A stretch of DNA of 59,979 nucleotides from Hofstenia miamia (lineage: Eukaryota; Xenacoelomorpha; Acoela; Hofsteniidae). A model generated the notes under the pieces. The model did not search any database. It saw only the letters and a program-made list of their open reading frames with translations, and was not told the DNA's origin. The DNA lies in NCBI GenBank assembly GCA_900660155.1, contig CABFPE010000537.1, forward strand, positions 503,227 through 563,205, written 5' to 3'. Position 1 is the stretch's first letter; each line of letters starts with the position of its first letter. The translations under genes and the position numbers were made by a program. Below, one piece after another: positions 1 through 12,056 of this stretch.

Positions 1-599
1 CATTTATCAGGTCGATTATAGTCAAGTCTCCTACTATTAAGAATATATATATACATATCCCTAAGTGTTGACTATCCAGTCATTTTAAGCATTGATTATT
101 TCATACATGTATTGATCGATAGTCAGACTAGGCAAGAATCGAAAAACTCCTAACCGTAACATAAGTGCGGTTTCGTGACTGGCACAAGGACCCTTCGAAT
201 CGATCCCATGATGGAATCCAGCCACTACTCGACACAACTTGCCTAGCTGCACATTTTATTAAATAATCAAACCAGATAAGAGAAGAATGAAAATAAAATA
301 AACTCCGAAGAATTTATTGTTCATCAAATTTCTGGTTAGTTCAAAGCTATTTATAAAAATTTTCCAAAAGTACCTGCTGATTTTGAATTTTAAATAATTC
401 GTCTGCCAATATGGCTGTTCCTTCGTAAGCGTAATTTTGCTCAATGTAATTTGTCAAATGTTACTTGATCGGCTAACAAGTTTTTCTTAATTTGAACAAT
501 ATTATGGCTTAGTTGCATCTTACAAAATAACTAAGATAATTCACTAAATTTTACAATCAATTCTAATTATTATTAATCATTCGACGTTATTCTTCGTTT
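1..599. other. No recognised gene
   Basis: A+T-rich sequence with no convincing exon, RNA gene or repeat. A short B-box-like string near 195-208 is not supported by an A box or a cloverleaf. Confidence 0.5.
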
Positions 600-1345
600 G
601 CAGCTTAGTTGCTTTGGATGATGCTACAATACTGAGAAAATATTTTGCCCAATATCCAGAATTTACAACTGCTAGTAGATCCAGCGTCTTATATGCCTAA
701 GATTAAAATAGCGAGTTGAATGGAAGAAGCATGTATTCTGCATGACGTTTTCAAAGTCACAGAATTTATTCGATGATCATGTCCTGGATAAACGTTTTTC
801 AGCTGCAAAGAAGATATTTTGGAATCACCTGGATGAGGATCAATGTTTCAGGGTCAATTTTCTGACATCCCTCTGATACCTTAGCGAAACTCACCAGATA
901 GCCGATGGGGAACCTGGTTAGAATCAGTAGTATACTTTGCGAACTACTTCAATGATATAAAACGTGTTGTACACATGCTTAATGAAGAAGATGCTACTGT
1001 CATTAGAACTGCGAAAGGTGTTTTCAATTCTACCACAAATTGAATTGAACTTGCTTTCACTAAAGCCAATTTTTTTAAGACTTTTTAGCAGCCATTGAAA
1101 AGTGTACTGGGGTGGATTCCTGGAACATTTTGGTTCAAGAAGTAAAAATTACAAGAGGAAAAATGTGCATATATCCTAAATCCTAAGATGGTTTCTATCT
1201 TAAATCGACATGTGGGCTTGCATTTGACATCATCAATGCCTGCAGCTTTTATATAAGCACTACTCACTGCAGTTGACGTTGAACAAAACTTTTCTGTTTA
1301 CAAAGCATTATATGTGATAATCGACAGAATTTTTTAGAGCAGACA
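600..1345 (+). pseudogene. Decayed hAT-family transposase (C-terminal half)
   Basis: Three plus-strand pieces read as a hAT transposase of the type with an RWGTW motif. Position 903-1040 gives RWGTWLESVVYFANYF followed by an EEDA region. Position 1087-1180 gives AAIEKCTGVDSWNILVQEV. Position 1266-1340 gives TAVDVEQNFSVYKALY, the hAT C-terminal dimerisation motif (VExxFSxYK). The pieces lie in different frames and are separated by stops, including a TGA at 1041-1043, so the gene is dead. The N-terminal zinc finger and most of the catalytic core were not found, and terminal inverted repeats were not located. Family assignment rests on remembered motif order, not on a search. Confidence 0.6.
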
Positions 1346-4300
1346 ATAACAAAATAAATATTTATTTGTTTCAATAGATTGTAAAAAAATAAATGCATGT
1401 TTTTGCATATTTTCTCAATTCTTTTTCATATTTGGTCATAATTGAAGTGCATATTTTATTCGTATAAGATATGCTTCAACAACAAGTCAAGTGAAATAGA
1501 GCTCCTAGAAATAGAGAGTCTGCAATAATCAAAAGCACAACATGAAATTGTAAGTTGATGATGGCAGAGTCGAAAGGAATTGTATTAGATGAAAACTGGT
1601 AGTCAACTAAAATGAGACAGACACCATGTTCTCTCGAAGAAAATTTATCAGACCCCGCTGCAGTTTAACAATTTGTTTGGGGATAATAGGTTTGTAGATA
1701 GACTCATCAAATGATGTTTTAGTATGAATTAAGATATTGCTGTTGAGCCTTAAATTTTAACAGTTTGTAAGCAGAACAGTAAGGTTGACTGCTGCATTTT
1801 ATTATTTAGTTACAAAGACATAAAATTTATAAGGTTCATAGGTTCTTCAACTAAAATGTCATAATTAATAATGTAATTCCAGAATTCGAATTTACAAAGC
1901 TATTTCATCACTCTCTATGTAATGTAATGTTCCAATAGGTTTTGAGGTAGAGGTAATAATTTTAAGAAAATCCCACTAACTATTATATTTTTCAATCAAG
2001 GTACTAGATTTGTGATGACAAATGCTATCAGCAAATTGACATGCTATATCAAGATTGTTTGAAAAGAGATTTTTAGGTTCTTTTCGATTTTCTTAAAGGG
2101 TATTTAGGTGATTGATACATTGAAATTCTAGAATTCCACAAACAACCAGTGTCATTGAGAAATCAACTTTTCCAAGGGAGGTTATCGAAGATTTAACATT
2201 TTTTATGGTAGGTCTGAATGAGAGGATAAAGGGGCGATTTTTTTGATTAATTCGGATAGAAACTTATTATATTTTAGAAGAATATCAGAAATCATCTTTA
2301 ATCTATTAGGATCATTGCATTGAGGTCAAAAACAATTCTTTTTTGGATCACCACACACACACATATTACAGAGGGTAAAGTTTTGATCCATTAATTTCAT
2401 CAAGTCATCATCGTGAACATTAGTAAAGCCAGAACATGATTTATTGCCTCAGTCAAATTGGAATTCATGGAAATAGTGAAATATTGATTGATTACTCGTA
2501 ATTTAATCTCTACAAGTAAATCAGATACTTGGATTTCTTTAGGATGATATGTGAATAGTGAAAGTGAATTAATAAAAGATTTAAAATTCAAGAATTATTT
2601 GCAATAGATACAAGTTCTATTCAACGGATAAGCTAGAACATTTTGAGATACTGTCTTCCAAAAATAAATAATTGACTTTGAAAATCTTGAGGTTAAGCTA
2701 TTAAATTTTATACTATATATGAATAACAAAAGCAATTCAATAGTGAACACGCTTTCTTGAAAAAAACAGAAATACCTGAAAAGCATGTGAACATATATCT
2801 GATTTTTCCTCACAGTATACACAATCAATTTCAATTGCTCAAAATTTTACAAAATCCCGAAAATAAGCTATAAGAAATCACTGAAAAGCATATATATATA
2901 TATATATATACATATATATATACCGGTATATATATATGTGTGTGTGTGTATTGAAGTATAATGAAATATTTGAGAAACATTAGTTAACAAGCTCTTTATA
3001 AGACCAAAAAATAGAAAACAAGCCCAAAGAAACCTTATACAAATTAATTTAACCCATATATTCTTTTATTGGCATTAGACTGTTCAGTCAAAATGTGGTC
3101 TTCAAGAATGAGGTCTATATTTTAGCAATATTTGATATTTTGATTGCAGAATGATTGAAAATTGAGTTTTATGTACAGTTATTTTGAGTGAATTTTAATT
3201 ACAATATTTTCTATGAATTTTTTATAATTATTCTTGTTACAAACTCGGTTGTATTCTTGTTAACTAACCATATGTCATCAGTTTCTCGATAAGTTTTACA
3301 GAATAGAATATTATAATACAGGTTTTCTTTCTGAAAATAGACTTTTAATTAGTGGAATGCTACCAATAACAAATCAATAGACTTTCAATTTTTAAATGTA
3401 TTTGAAATTTTGGCTGTCAAGCAATTTGCTATGCTTTAGCAAGGCATGGCTCTACATATCGTTATTTGTATTCAATGCATTTTAATAGGAGAACAGCTGT
3501 AAAACATTTTGCTTTTTGGCCAATAAGCTTTTGCCTTCTAAAATTCAACAAATTGGTCACATAGTTTCTCAAATAGTTTCAACATAGGCTTTAGGATGGT
3601 TTGGTTGAATGAAAACCATGAATACTCATTACAATGTCCAATGATTTATTTATTATAAAATTATTGAATGCAATACATGTTTTGAGGAAATTTGGTTAAA
3701 ACTACAAAAAGTGAAAAATTTAAAGAGATCTTCATTTTTTGCAAAATTAATAGTTTTATCGATCTTAATCATGGAATAAGTCATTAACGACTCGAAATAA
3801 TGTTTACTTCGAGTGGTCCATGGAATAAATATAATTTAAATTTGATGCTATAATTAAATCAATATAAGATAGAGATTATCCCTTAGCGTGAAGCTTTTCT
3901 CTCATATCTCATTACCTTCGACACAATTCTCTCAGAATTAATATCTTGTTTTTGATTCTGGAAGAATAATAGAGATATTTTTCATCAGACAGTTCTCAAA
4001 CATAATACAAATTTGCGTTTCTAAGGTGATCCCAATATTTTGAATATGCGTCATGGAATACCAGAGGTAATTGATATTTGAAGTAAGCATTCTAGAATTT
4101 TTTCAGTATTGTTGTTAAATTTCGCTGGCAAGCTTTTCTTTTGTGAGAATTTCCAGATATTTTTACGATTAGGACTGCAGATTTTTCCAGAATATTAAGC
4201 ACCTGTAGGCAGTGACGTCAACCTCTTAAAATTATGGAGTCTAGTGGTTCAAACATAATTTTCTCATGTGAGTCTTGTAAATGGAAGAAAATTAGTGTAT

Positions 4301-5461
4301 ATTCAAATTTCCACGACGTGTTAAGTAAATTTTTTCAATGATCTAGTTTTTCAAATGACTTACTCAAACATTTTTTGAGGTAATGATTAGTTCTTAGACC
4401 AATTTTAAGGTATTAAAATCTACTATTTTAATTTATAAATGCAATGGATATCTAGGCTATCCCAAATAGAAAATATATCAATGTAATTGAAAAATGTTCT
4501 AGATTTGCTTTGACTGATAAATTAGACACGTGTTCTTAATCTAACAGAATTCAATAGCGTACTCAGATTTATGTTTCGGCAGAGGCAAGAATAGCAACAC
4601 ACATTTCGATTTTTTAGTAGTTATATATTCTTAACACGACTATTTGTAAAATAATCCAACAAAGTTTTAAACTTAGATCCTGTAACTTCTAAGAAATTTG
4701 AAATCGTTTTGAGAATTTTTATATAATTATGTTGACTTAAAAAAAAAAGAACGAACTTGTGTGTCCATTGTTGTTTAGCTCCTTGATAATAACACATGTA
4801 AGAACTAATAACAATGTGTGACATAAAATTTAGTTGACTGATTATTTTCACGGATTTCAGTCAATGTTGGGACGAGAATTATGAATTTGAATGCCATTTT
4901 ACACATAAAGCCATACTTTTTGAGTAATCTGTATTCTAAGTTTCGGAAAGCTTCATAGCATTTCTATATGCGGCATTGGGACACTGAAATTAAACCTTTC
5001 TTGCTACTCATTTCCAACAAAAATTTATTAACTTAGTTTCACTGTTGTGATGTATCACATTGGGATCACAATAGGGAAGAATATTTTTGATATACTTGAA
5101 TACCCTTTGCAAGCTACAAAATTACTCATGCCTTCTCTGCAAATATCATGGCTTCTTATAAATGCAAGACCTGTGTGAATTCTATCAAATTTGTGAATCT
5201 TATATTCTCAAAATTCAAGTCTTTATAAATATAGTGGTGATAATTTAATATTTTATTACAAGCCTAACAAATTTTAGCTTATGAAATTGGCACGATCGGC
5301 CCATGCACCTTCTTCAGAAATATGCCTAATCTATAAACTATACTATTCAGGAGTCAAATTTTGTGTTGTGATTTTTCTCATATACAAAACAATTTTCTTT
5401 TTTCTCAATGAATATTCGTCATTGACTATGGCAGTTTATACATTACTAAAATTAAATTATT
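1346..5461. other. No recognised gene; A+T-rich DNA
   Basis: About 4 kb in which I see no exon with flanking splice sites, no RNA gene and no transposon motif. The only structured feature is the TA/TG microsatellite at 2890-2951. Confidence 0.45.
2890..2951. repeat. Compound (TA)n/(TG)n microsatellite
   Basis: Two TA runs joined by an ACCGGT palindrome and followed by a short TG run. Confidence 0.95.
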
Positions 5462-5571
5462 CCAAATTCAATCCAAACCCAGCCCAGTCTCAATTAGAAT
5501 CAAAAAAATGCATAAACCCAGTCCAAGCTCAAGTAAAAAATAGAAAACGGTCAAAACCCAGGTCTTGCCTG
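5462..5571 (-). repeat. Word island, CTGGG type (possible hAT-like MITE end)
   Basis: On the minus strand the segment begins CAGGCAAGACCTGGG and then repeats CTGGG or TGGGCT several times (CTGGGTTT, GACTGGG, CTGGGCTGGG). The CAG start and iterated word resemble the better-supported hAT-type islands elsewhere in the window. The opposite end and a target duplication were not found, so limits are approximate. An ORF across it (5281-5592) has no recognisable protein features. Confidence 0.35.
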
Positions 5572-5992
5572 CACACTTGCATTTGTTTGTAAGACTAGCT
5601 TAATTTATGTTTTGAAATTTAAACAGAATTGCGATCCAATTTAAAAAATGGATTTTAATCAAATATTGCTGAATAGTTCTCCAGCAATAATTAGTTTACT
5701 GTCTCTTAATAAATTTAGTCTAAATATTACGATCGTTTTGATGTCTCTTTAATTTCAGCGCACAATTAAGTTGTGGACTTAAAAGTCCACTTCGACAACT
5801 TTAATTAAACTGAATTATTTTCTGTCTAGTTATAAAGGCTTTTTCATTGAATTGGATTGTAAAAAGTCATAATTCCAATTTGTAAAAATGATGATTCTAC
5901 AATGAATATCTTTTTTCGACACAGCGTTGAATGAAACAGTCGAACACATAGAAATGAAAAACAGGGATTATTTTTGGTCCCCTTCTTCTTCA

Positions 5993-6021
5993 ATATATAT
6001 ATATATATATATATATAATAT
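5993..6021. repeat. (TA)n microsatellite
   Basis: Uninterrupted TA dinucleotide run. Confidence 0.95.
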
Positions 6022-6645
6022 GTAATCGTTTGAAAACTGGCTATAGTTTTAAAGAATATTTCAATGATAGCAATTCTATTATCAGCCTGTGCAATATCTC
6101 AATTTTTCCACGTATTTAAATACTGAGTCACTTAAATTTGCAAATATATTATTTAGTGATCTTTCTTTATAGAAAACGTATATCCAAATAAAATTAGCAC
6201 TAGGTGTTTCGAATAAGAATTCCTCCAGAGCTAAGCACTTTATTTCTAGGTCTATCCTCTTCCCAAGACAGTTAATCGTCTTAAACATTATGATGACGTT
6301 TTCTACAGTCATCAAGAATTTACCACTTTGTAATAGGATTTCAATATCTGGTTATTTTTTCAGATCAAAACATTAATTATAGTAAAAAAGATTTAAAGCA
6401 ATCATTCATTAATACCGCTATTCGAACTTGGAACTCACTACCTAAAGATATCTTAAAAAAAATTAAAAAGCACATTAAAATTTTCCTTAAGCTCAAAAGT
6501 ATATCTTGTGTAAAGCATCGCTAGGTTACAAATTCTACAATAATTATTATCTCGTTCTTGAAATCCTTATAGCAATTTATTCCTAGCCTGTTAGATTTAT
6601 TGTATATAGTGTTATATTCTATTGTGTGCATGGCATTTGTATGTA

Positions 6646-8021
6646 CAGTACTGGCCAAAGTTTGGGAACAGTAACTGTCTAAAGCGTGTTTTATGCTGTT
6701 TCCTGGAAACTTCGTAAAATTTTTGGAATTCCCAATTTTTTCTTAGAATTTACAACAGATTCATTTAGCCAATCAAATTAACACAACTTTAGATTTACAC
6801 ATAATACATTTTCACTGAAAAAGCACTATCATTATAGTTTGAAATATGGTCCGTGGTAGTGAAATTTCACCAACAAAGCGTGCTCAAATTCATATCTTGT
6901 ACGAGGAGGGGTACAATTATCGCGCTATAGCTGTTAGAATGGGCGTGTCAGTATCTTCGGTATCCAGAAGTGTTACTCGCTATCAGCAACTGCAAAATTT
7001 TTCCTATCGCAGCAGTCTGGAAGACCAAAAGCGACAACCCCTCAGACTGACCGTCTCATTCCCCGTTATGACGTCAATCAACCATTCTCTTCATCTTCAG
7101 AAGTCAAAGCAAATCTAGGTGCGGTAGTGCCGAATGTATCAACACGCACCATTAGGTGTCGATTGAATACTACCTTTCACCTTCCATTGTGCAAACCAGC
7201 AGCCAAACCGCGATTGTCTTCAAAGAACATTCGAGACTGGTTGCGCTTCTACAGGCAATACCAACATTGCAACCCTGAGATGTGGCATCAAGTAATGTTT
7301 AGTGACGAATCCAAGATTTTCCAGTTTACATCATACCCGCCACACGTTCGACGACCAAGACACCAAAGATTCAACACACGTTACACACAACAAACTGTCA
7401 GCTCAGCACCTTCTGTGATGATTTGGGGTGCTATAACTGCTAATGGGCATGCTGGTCTGCATTTTGTTCCTCACAACGAGACAGCCAAGGCCTACCGCAA
7501 AATAATTCAAGAGAAATATCCCATGTTTATGCAGCTTCGCTGAACATCTGTACTACAAGATAGTGCTCTTTGCCACAGCGCCAAAGTTTTGAAAGAGTGG
7601 ATTGCATCACAAGACTTTCTGCTGCTTGAGAACTGGCCTGGAAACTCCCCAGACCTCAACCTCATAGAAAATTGCTGGCATCACATCAAAAACTGTCTGA
7701 GGAAGCGCCAATGCACATCACTCGACGATCTGAAGGAGCAAATTAATGTGGTATGGTGCACAGAGATTACTGATGATTATTGTAGAAAGCAAGTCGAGTC
7801 AATGTCAAATCGCATTGCTGCGTGTTTCGCCAATAATGGCGGACATACAAAATATTAGTGAGTTTTTCTGAATTAACTATTTACTTTCTACACGGTGTTA
7901 TCATATTGTTTCTACATTGTGTTATTATATTGTTTCTACATTGTGTTATTATATTGTTTTCAGTGTAAAATACAAAAATTTCTAAATTTGGAAAGCGTTC
8001 CCAAAGTTTTGGCCAGTACTG
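6646..8021 (+). mobile_element. Tc1-like DNA transposon, nearly complete (1376 bp)
   Basis: Terminal inverted repeats are visible: the left end CAGTACTGGCCAAAG matches the reverse complement of the right end, CAGTACTGGCCAAAAC, both continuing to TTTGGGAAC. The left end is flanked by TA (6644-6645), the expected Tc1/mariner target. The right flank is AA, so one copy of the target has mutated. A transposase gene with two breaks lies between the ends. Near the right end a short unit (TGTGTTATTATATTGTTTCTACAT) of roughly 24 bp is repeated about three times. Length is normal for an autonomous Tc1 element, so this is a full-length, fairly young insertion. Confidence 0.93.
6846..7858 (+). pseudogene. 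Tc1-like transposase, two breaks
   Basis: The product cuts and pastes Tc1 DNA at TA sites. Starting at the ATG at 6846, an N-terminal helix-turn-helix is seen (YNYRAIAVRMGVSVSSVSRS), followed by a GRP linker in a shifted frame (QSGRPKATTPQTDRL), then the DDE domain. First acidic residue: FSDESKI near 7309. Second: LQDSALCHSA near 7555. Third: NSPDLNLIENCW near 7655. About 35 residues separate the second Asp from the Glu, close to the family's DD34E. Breaks: a frameshift near 7008, and a TGA at 7541-7543 where GGA would be expected. The end at 7858 is a natural stop. The reading frame is otherwise intact over about 335 codons. Confidence 0.92.
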
Positions 8022-8374
8022 AATGTTTGTATATTTTATGACGCTATTCAGATAAATTATCAGTTTCTAATTGTTTACATATATATTTGAATACAGAATA
8101 TTTTATCCTTTACTTAACTATATGTATTAATTGTATACAAAGCTTTGTATTGCAATAGGTAACCACAATTCTAATATTTAACCACATATTCTTAAATGCT
8201 GATTATTTAAATTTTATTATTTATGTTTTCATGGTTTTTTGCTAAGTGATAAAAAATAATAATTTTTAGAGTAAAAAAATAATTATATAATTTTAAAATA
8301 TATTGTAGGACTATATTAATCGTAAACAGATTGGAGACTTTTAAAAAATTTTAATGATCTTTCAAAAAAAATTT
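8022..8374. other. No recognised gene
   Basis: A+T-rich flank of the Tc1 element with no supported feature. Confidence 0.5.
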
Positions 8375-8720
8375 AAATGCTTATAGGTCAATAGGTTTGG
8401 AATATGTTTCCACATATCAAGAAACAATCAAAGTTCTTCCAGGGGCTCAAAACCCTTCTAAATACATTAACATTAGGTATGAAGAGAATTTAAATCCTTT
8501 TCAAAAATTCGAAAATTTCTAAGAAAACTTGTTAATCTATTCAACAATCTCTGCCACAGCAATAAGCTTTGATAAAAATTTTCAACATTGCACTAATGTA
8601 TGCTCCCCAAAAAACCTACCCAGACCCTAAGATTTTCAAATTTTGAAATAATCTTGGAGAAAATTCTTTGTAAATATGGAGAAACGGTTTGTACTTTAAA
8701 ACGGATGCTAGGCTGTTTAA
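8375..8720 (-). repeat. Dispersed repeat R1, copy 1 (reverse)
   Basis: The reverse complement matches the other two copies (11409-11765 and 19788-20284) through shared blocks: GCCTAGCATCCG near the end, ACAAAGAATTTTCTCC, the AATGCAATGTTGAAAATTTT-like block, and TTTGAGCCCCTGGAAG. The end at 8720 reads GGCTGTTTAA, matching the TTAAAC-GCC ends of the other copies. The other end is lost. The ORF-free content and inverted ends suggest a non-autonomous DNA transposon. Confidence 0.75.
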
Positions 8721-10064
8721 GGCTAATAATCATATTTTGTTGCTTTCTGTGAAAAACGTTTTGAGTTATTTAAAGCTAAACATGTTGTTTAGGATAGAAT
8801 TCTTTTATAAGGATAAACGAAACTAAAATAGTAATTTATTTTGTATTAGAGAAACACTAAGAAATTTCTTCTATTCACAAAGCTCATTTAAGCATTCAAG
8901 GAAAAATAATTTTCTATAGTAAAAGTGGTAATTTTTCAACGTGGTCTTAGTGCATTTTACAAATGATATTTAGTATCTACGCATATCCTCTTTGATCGAG
9001 CTGTAGAAATGGATACTCATACTCTTTTTTAAGAAGCTCTAATACTCTGAATAAAGATGCTTACCCTTCCTGTGATAATATTGGTGCTAAACCTAATCCT
9101 AACGAGGTTTAAACAATACGGTATTGGGACCAACATTTCAATTTCAATCAGGACTATTGACTTAAAATATGTTACTATCTTATTTAATATTTGCTATTAT
9201 CCTATACTTACTAAACTAAAATATGTCTGCAATATCTGCATTCATTTGATTTGTTCTGCGAGGCCAGGTGTGCAAAATTGAAGATGGAACGAGACCATTA
9301 GCTAACCGGTCCACGAAAATGTGGGATCTCTCAGGTCTCTAACAATACAACCTGTCCCTTTATTACTACATGTAACATATAAAATACCATTATAATTGAA
9401 ATAATTTTGGGATGTAAAAATCTTTATGCTGAAACCAGATTACAAAAGGCGGTTCTAGCTATAGCTTTGAGATGAAGGGTGTTTGTTATAAATTGCTCCT
9501 TTTAGAAAAAACCAATCATTCAGAGGAGAATTTAAGCAGGTGGGTGTTTAGGTGGAACCCCTGGATCAAGCGTTTCGATTTTAGTTACATTGTATCAGGA
9601 AACATAAAAATTACAATTATTGCTGTTACAATTACACAAATTTGATTGGTTGTTATTAACAGATAAATGGCTACATGATTGAATCCTACAGAATAAGTTT
9701 TAATAAATTTTACAACACCGGGGAACTCAATAGTTATGTATGTAACAGCCTGTTTCTTAGGATTTGAACGGCATCTTTCTTCAACAGATGCTAAATGTCT
9801 ATACCAAACAGGGCCACATTCCCCTATTTCTTGTTTTTCCTTAGTATTATACATTCATTAAATTTAATTGTGATGATAACAGTTTCTGAAAGAGGGAAAT
9901 AAGGTTGTGTTATGCAGGTACTCGTCGTCATTCAATTTCTATATTATTTTATATACTGTATATTTATTGTTTCAGAAAGTTTAAATTAAATTTGAAATTT
10001 GAAGGCAAAAATACACCTTTTAATTTTGGATTTTAAAAATCAATTTTGCATTTTGTCACTATTA

Positions 10065-10067
<3 letters not shown>

Positions 10068-10116
<49 letters not shown>

Positions 10117-10120
10117 TATA
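10068..10120. repeat. (TA)n microsatellite
   Basis: About 53 bp of TA repeats. Confidence 0.95.
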
Positions 10121-10365
10121 TAATTGAAACTGGTACTGATATTGCAATATATATATGCAATTTACATATATGCATTTAAATTAAGGATATCAAAACCAAA
10201 CGCAAAACTTTTTGAGGATGAGATTCATTCAAAATTTGAAGCTTGATTTCTTGGCATAGATAAAAATTTCATTCAGATTGCAATAGAATCAAATAGCTTT
10301 GCAATGTATGCATTGAGAATGTCATAGAATTCAAAAAAATACCAAAATCCAAAGGTGCTCTAAGT

Positions 10366-10450
10366 TCCCCCGGTCTTCTCTTCTTCCACAACTTTCTTCT
10401 TCACGGGAGTCCACAGATGTTGAGGCCGGGACTCTGGGGAAGCCAGATGG
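10366..10450 (-). pseudogene. Scrap of Tc1/mariner-type transposase
   Basis: The minus strand reads IWLPQSPGLNICGLP followed by a Lys/Glu-rich stretch. This resembles the WPPQSPDLNP...LW segment at the third catalytic residue of Tc1/mariner transposases. It is a G+C-richer block of only about 85 bp in A+T-rich DNA, with no ends visible. Confidence 0.35.
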
Positions 10451-11408
10451 TTAAATTTGAAACATAAAATACAAATTTCACATCATGAATTAATATGGCA
10501 GTTGAAGACTTTATATATAACAGACCTAATGCTCTTCCTTAAAGCAAACATAAATTATTAGTCTTCTACCGTTGAATTTTTGCTGAAATTTAGAACCTTT
10601 TGGCTCAAACCTTTTTTGTGCAATTTCCTTACTAAAATATCTAATGCATTTAATGAGATGTTTACTTTACTCGAGTACCACATAGTGTTAATCAGTGTAT
10701 TGTCGAACGACTGAATTTGATACCTACATGTACATACACGAACAATTTTGAGATACATACACGATACACACTGACCAAAATAAGCGTCCGATTTTGAATA
10801 CATGATTTACACGGACAGGCCCTCAACCCCAAGTTCAACACGTGCCAGATTAATTAAAATCTTTAGATATTTTTTGTTTATTAGCATTATTCTTGCCATA
10901 ATACAAATTTGTAAATTTGTTTTACTCAGGGTTTTTCAAATATTTTAGTAACGATTGCCCAATGCAAATAGACTGGTAATTATTTCGATCGGAATGTTCG
11001 CCTATTATGTGGGAGAGAGTTGAAATAACAGCATTGATTGAGTTACAAAAAGATGCTCTCTAAAAATTTTAAGATTATCTTATATGTTGAATTTTGTAAA
11101 TCCACAGGATTTATTACATCAAAGCTATTCATTACATTTTTCAAATCTTAATTAGAATGACATTAATTTAAAGTTAATATCAGAATTTCTCTTCTTAAAT
11201 CCATTATCATTATTTTTCTGTTCATTTTAAGATGACATTGCCGTATTTTTATCAAAATTCTGGTTTAAAATACTCATTAAGCCTAGAATATCTTACTATC
11301 ACAAAATAGTTTTTCAATGTTAACAGATAAACCTTTAGTTTTTTCATTACTTACATTCAAAAAGTTCCGTTTCTGACTAGCTTTACCTAGTTGTTTAAAG
11401 TATTAAAC

Positions 11409-11765
11409 TTAAACTGCCTTGGACAAACCGTTTTTCAACATTTACAAAAAATTTTCTTTAAGCCAGTTACCAAATTTGAAAATCTTTGGGCATGGTTAGG
11501 TCTATTGGGGAACATACTTCAATGCAATGTTGAAAATTTTTAGTAAAGCATAATACCGTGGCAGAGGTTGTTGAATACATTAACAAGTTTTCTTTGAAAA
11601 TTTTGAATTTTTGAAAAAGATTTAAATTCTCGTCATACCCAGTCTTCATGTATTTAGAAGGTTTTTGCGCATGGAGGCCCCACGACTTCTGACTTTGCGC
11701 ACGGCAGATTGAGATTAAAAAATTTTTATAGTATCATGAAAAAATTTTAAAAATCCCCTGTTTAA
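11409..11765 (+). repeat. Dispersed repeat R1, copy 2
   Basis: Begins TTAAACTGCC and ends CCCCTGTTTAA, so its ends are inverted (TTAAAC-GCC / reverse complement). The body matches copy 3 at 19788-20284 (CAAATTTGAAAATCTT, ATGGTTAGGTCTAT, TTTGAAAAAGATTTAAATTCT) but lacks about 140 bp of the middle. It lies about 225 bp upstream of the calmodulin-like start codon, close enough to overlap the promoter region. Confidence 0.8.
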
Positions 11766-11796
11766 TGTTAAATATTAAGCAAACAAATTAGGTCAA

Positions 11797-11804
11797 TATA
11801 TAAA
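11797..11804 (+). promoter_or_regulatory. Candidate TATA box for the calmodulin-like gene
   Basis: TATATAAA lies 187-194 bases before the start codon. In DNA this rich in A and T such a match is weak evidence. No initiator or 5-prime splice structure could be confirmed. Confidence 0.15.
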
Positions 11805-11990
11805 TTTTGCTCTAAGAGTAAAAAATACATTCATAGTCCTTGTATAAGTGGGAATTTTGCAAATTGTTTGCATTGACTAGTAATGAGCTTGACTAACAAT
11901 TGAATGCTTTCACTATGCGCTCTAAATAACTGCTATTTACCAGTCAAGTAGGAGTAACAACTTTCTGGCATTAGCAAACAAATTTGCAAC

Positions 11991-12056
11991 ATGGCAGAAC
12001 AATTGACTGAAAAACAAATTGCTGAGTTCAAGGCAGCGTTTATCTTGTTTGACAAG
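11991..12056 (+). CDS. Calmodulin-like exon 1 (residues 1-22)
   Basis: Encodes [20 protein letters not shown] then DK, the N-terminal helix and the first two residues of EF loop 1. The ATG lies in the good context AACATGG. The donor is GTATTT. The intron interrupts loop 1, a phase 0 position. Confidence 0.95.

Larger units (their letters stand above)
8721..11408. other. No recognised gene
   Basis: No exon or RNA gene recognised. The stretch contains the long TA run at 10068-10120 and a scrap of transposase at 10366-10450. Several short ORFs here have no protein-like composition. Confidence 0.45.

Noticed and set aside
186-212. TTCGAATCGATCC string resembling a tRNA B box
   Set aside because: No A box at the right distance and no cloverleaf can be drawn; no tRNA gene or tRNA-derived SINE supported.
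5281-5592. 103-codon ORF, plus strand
   Set aside because: Low-complexity, no start or splice support, no domain; its end coincides with a CTGGG-type word island.
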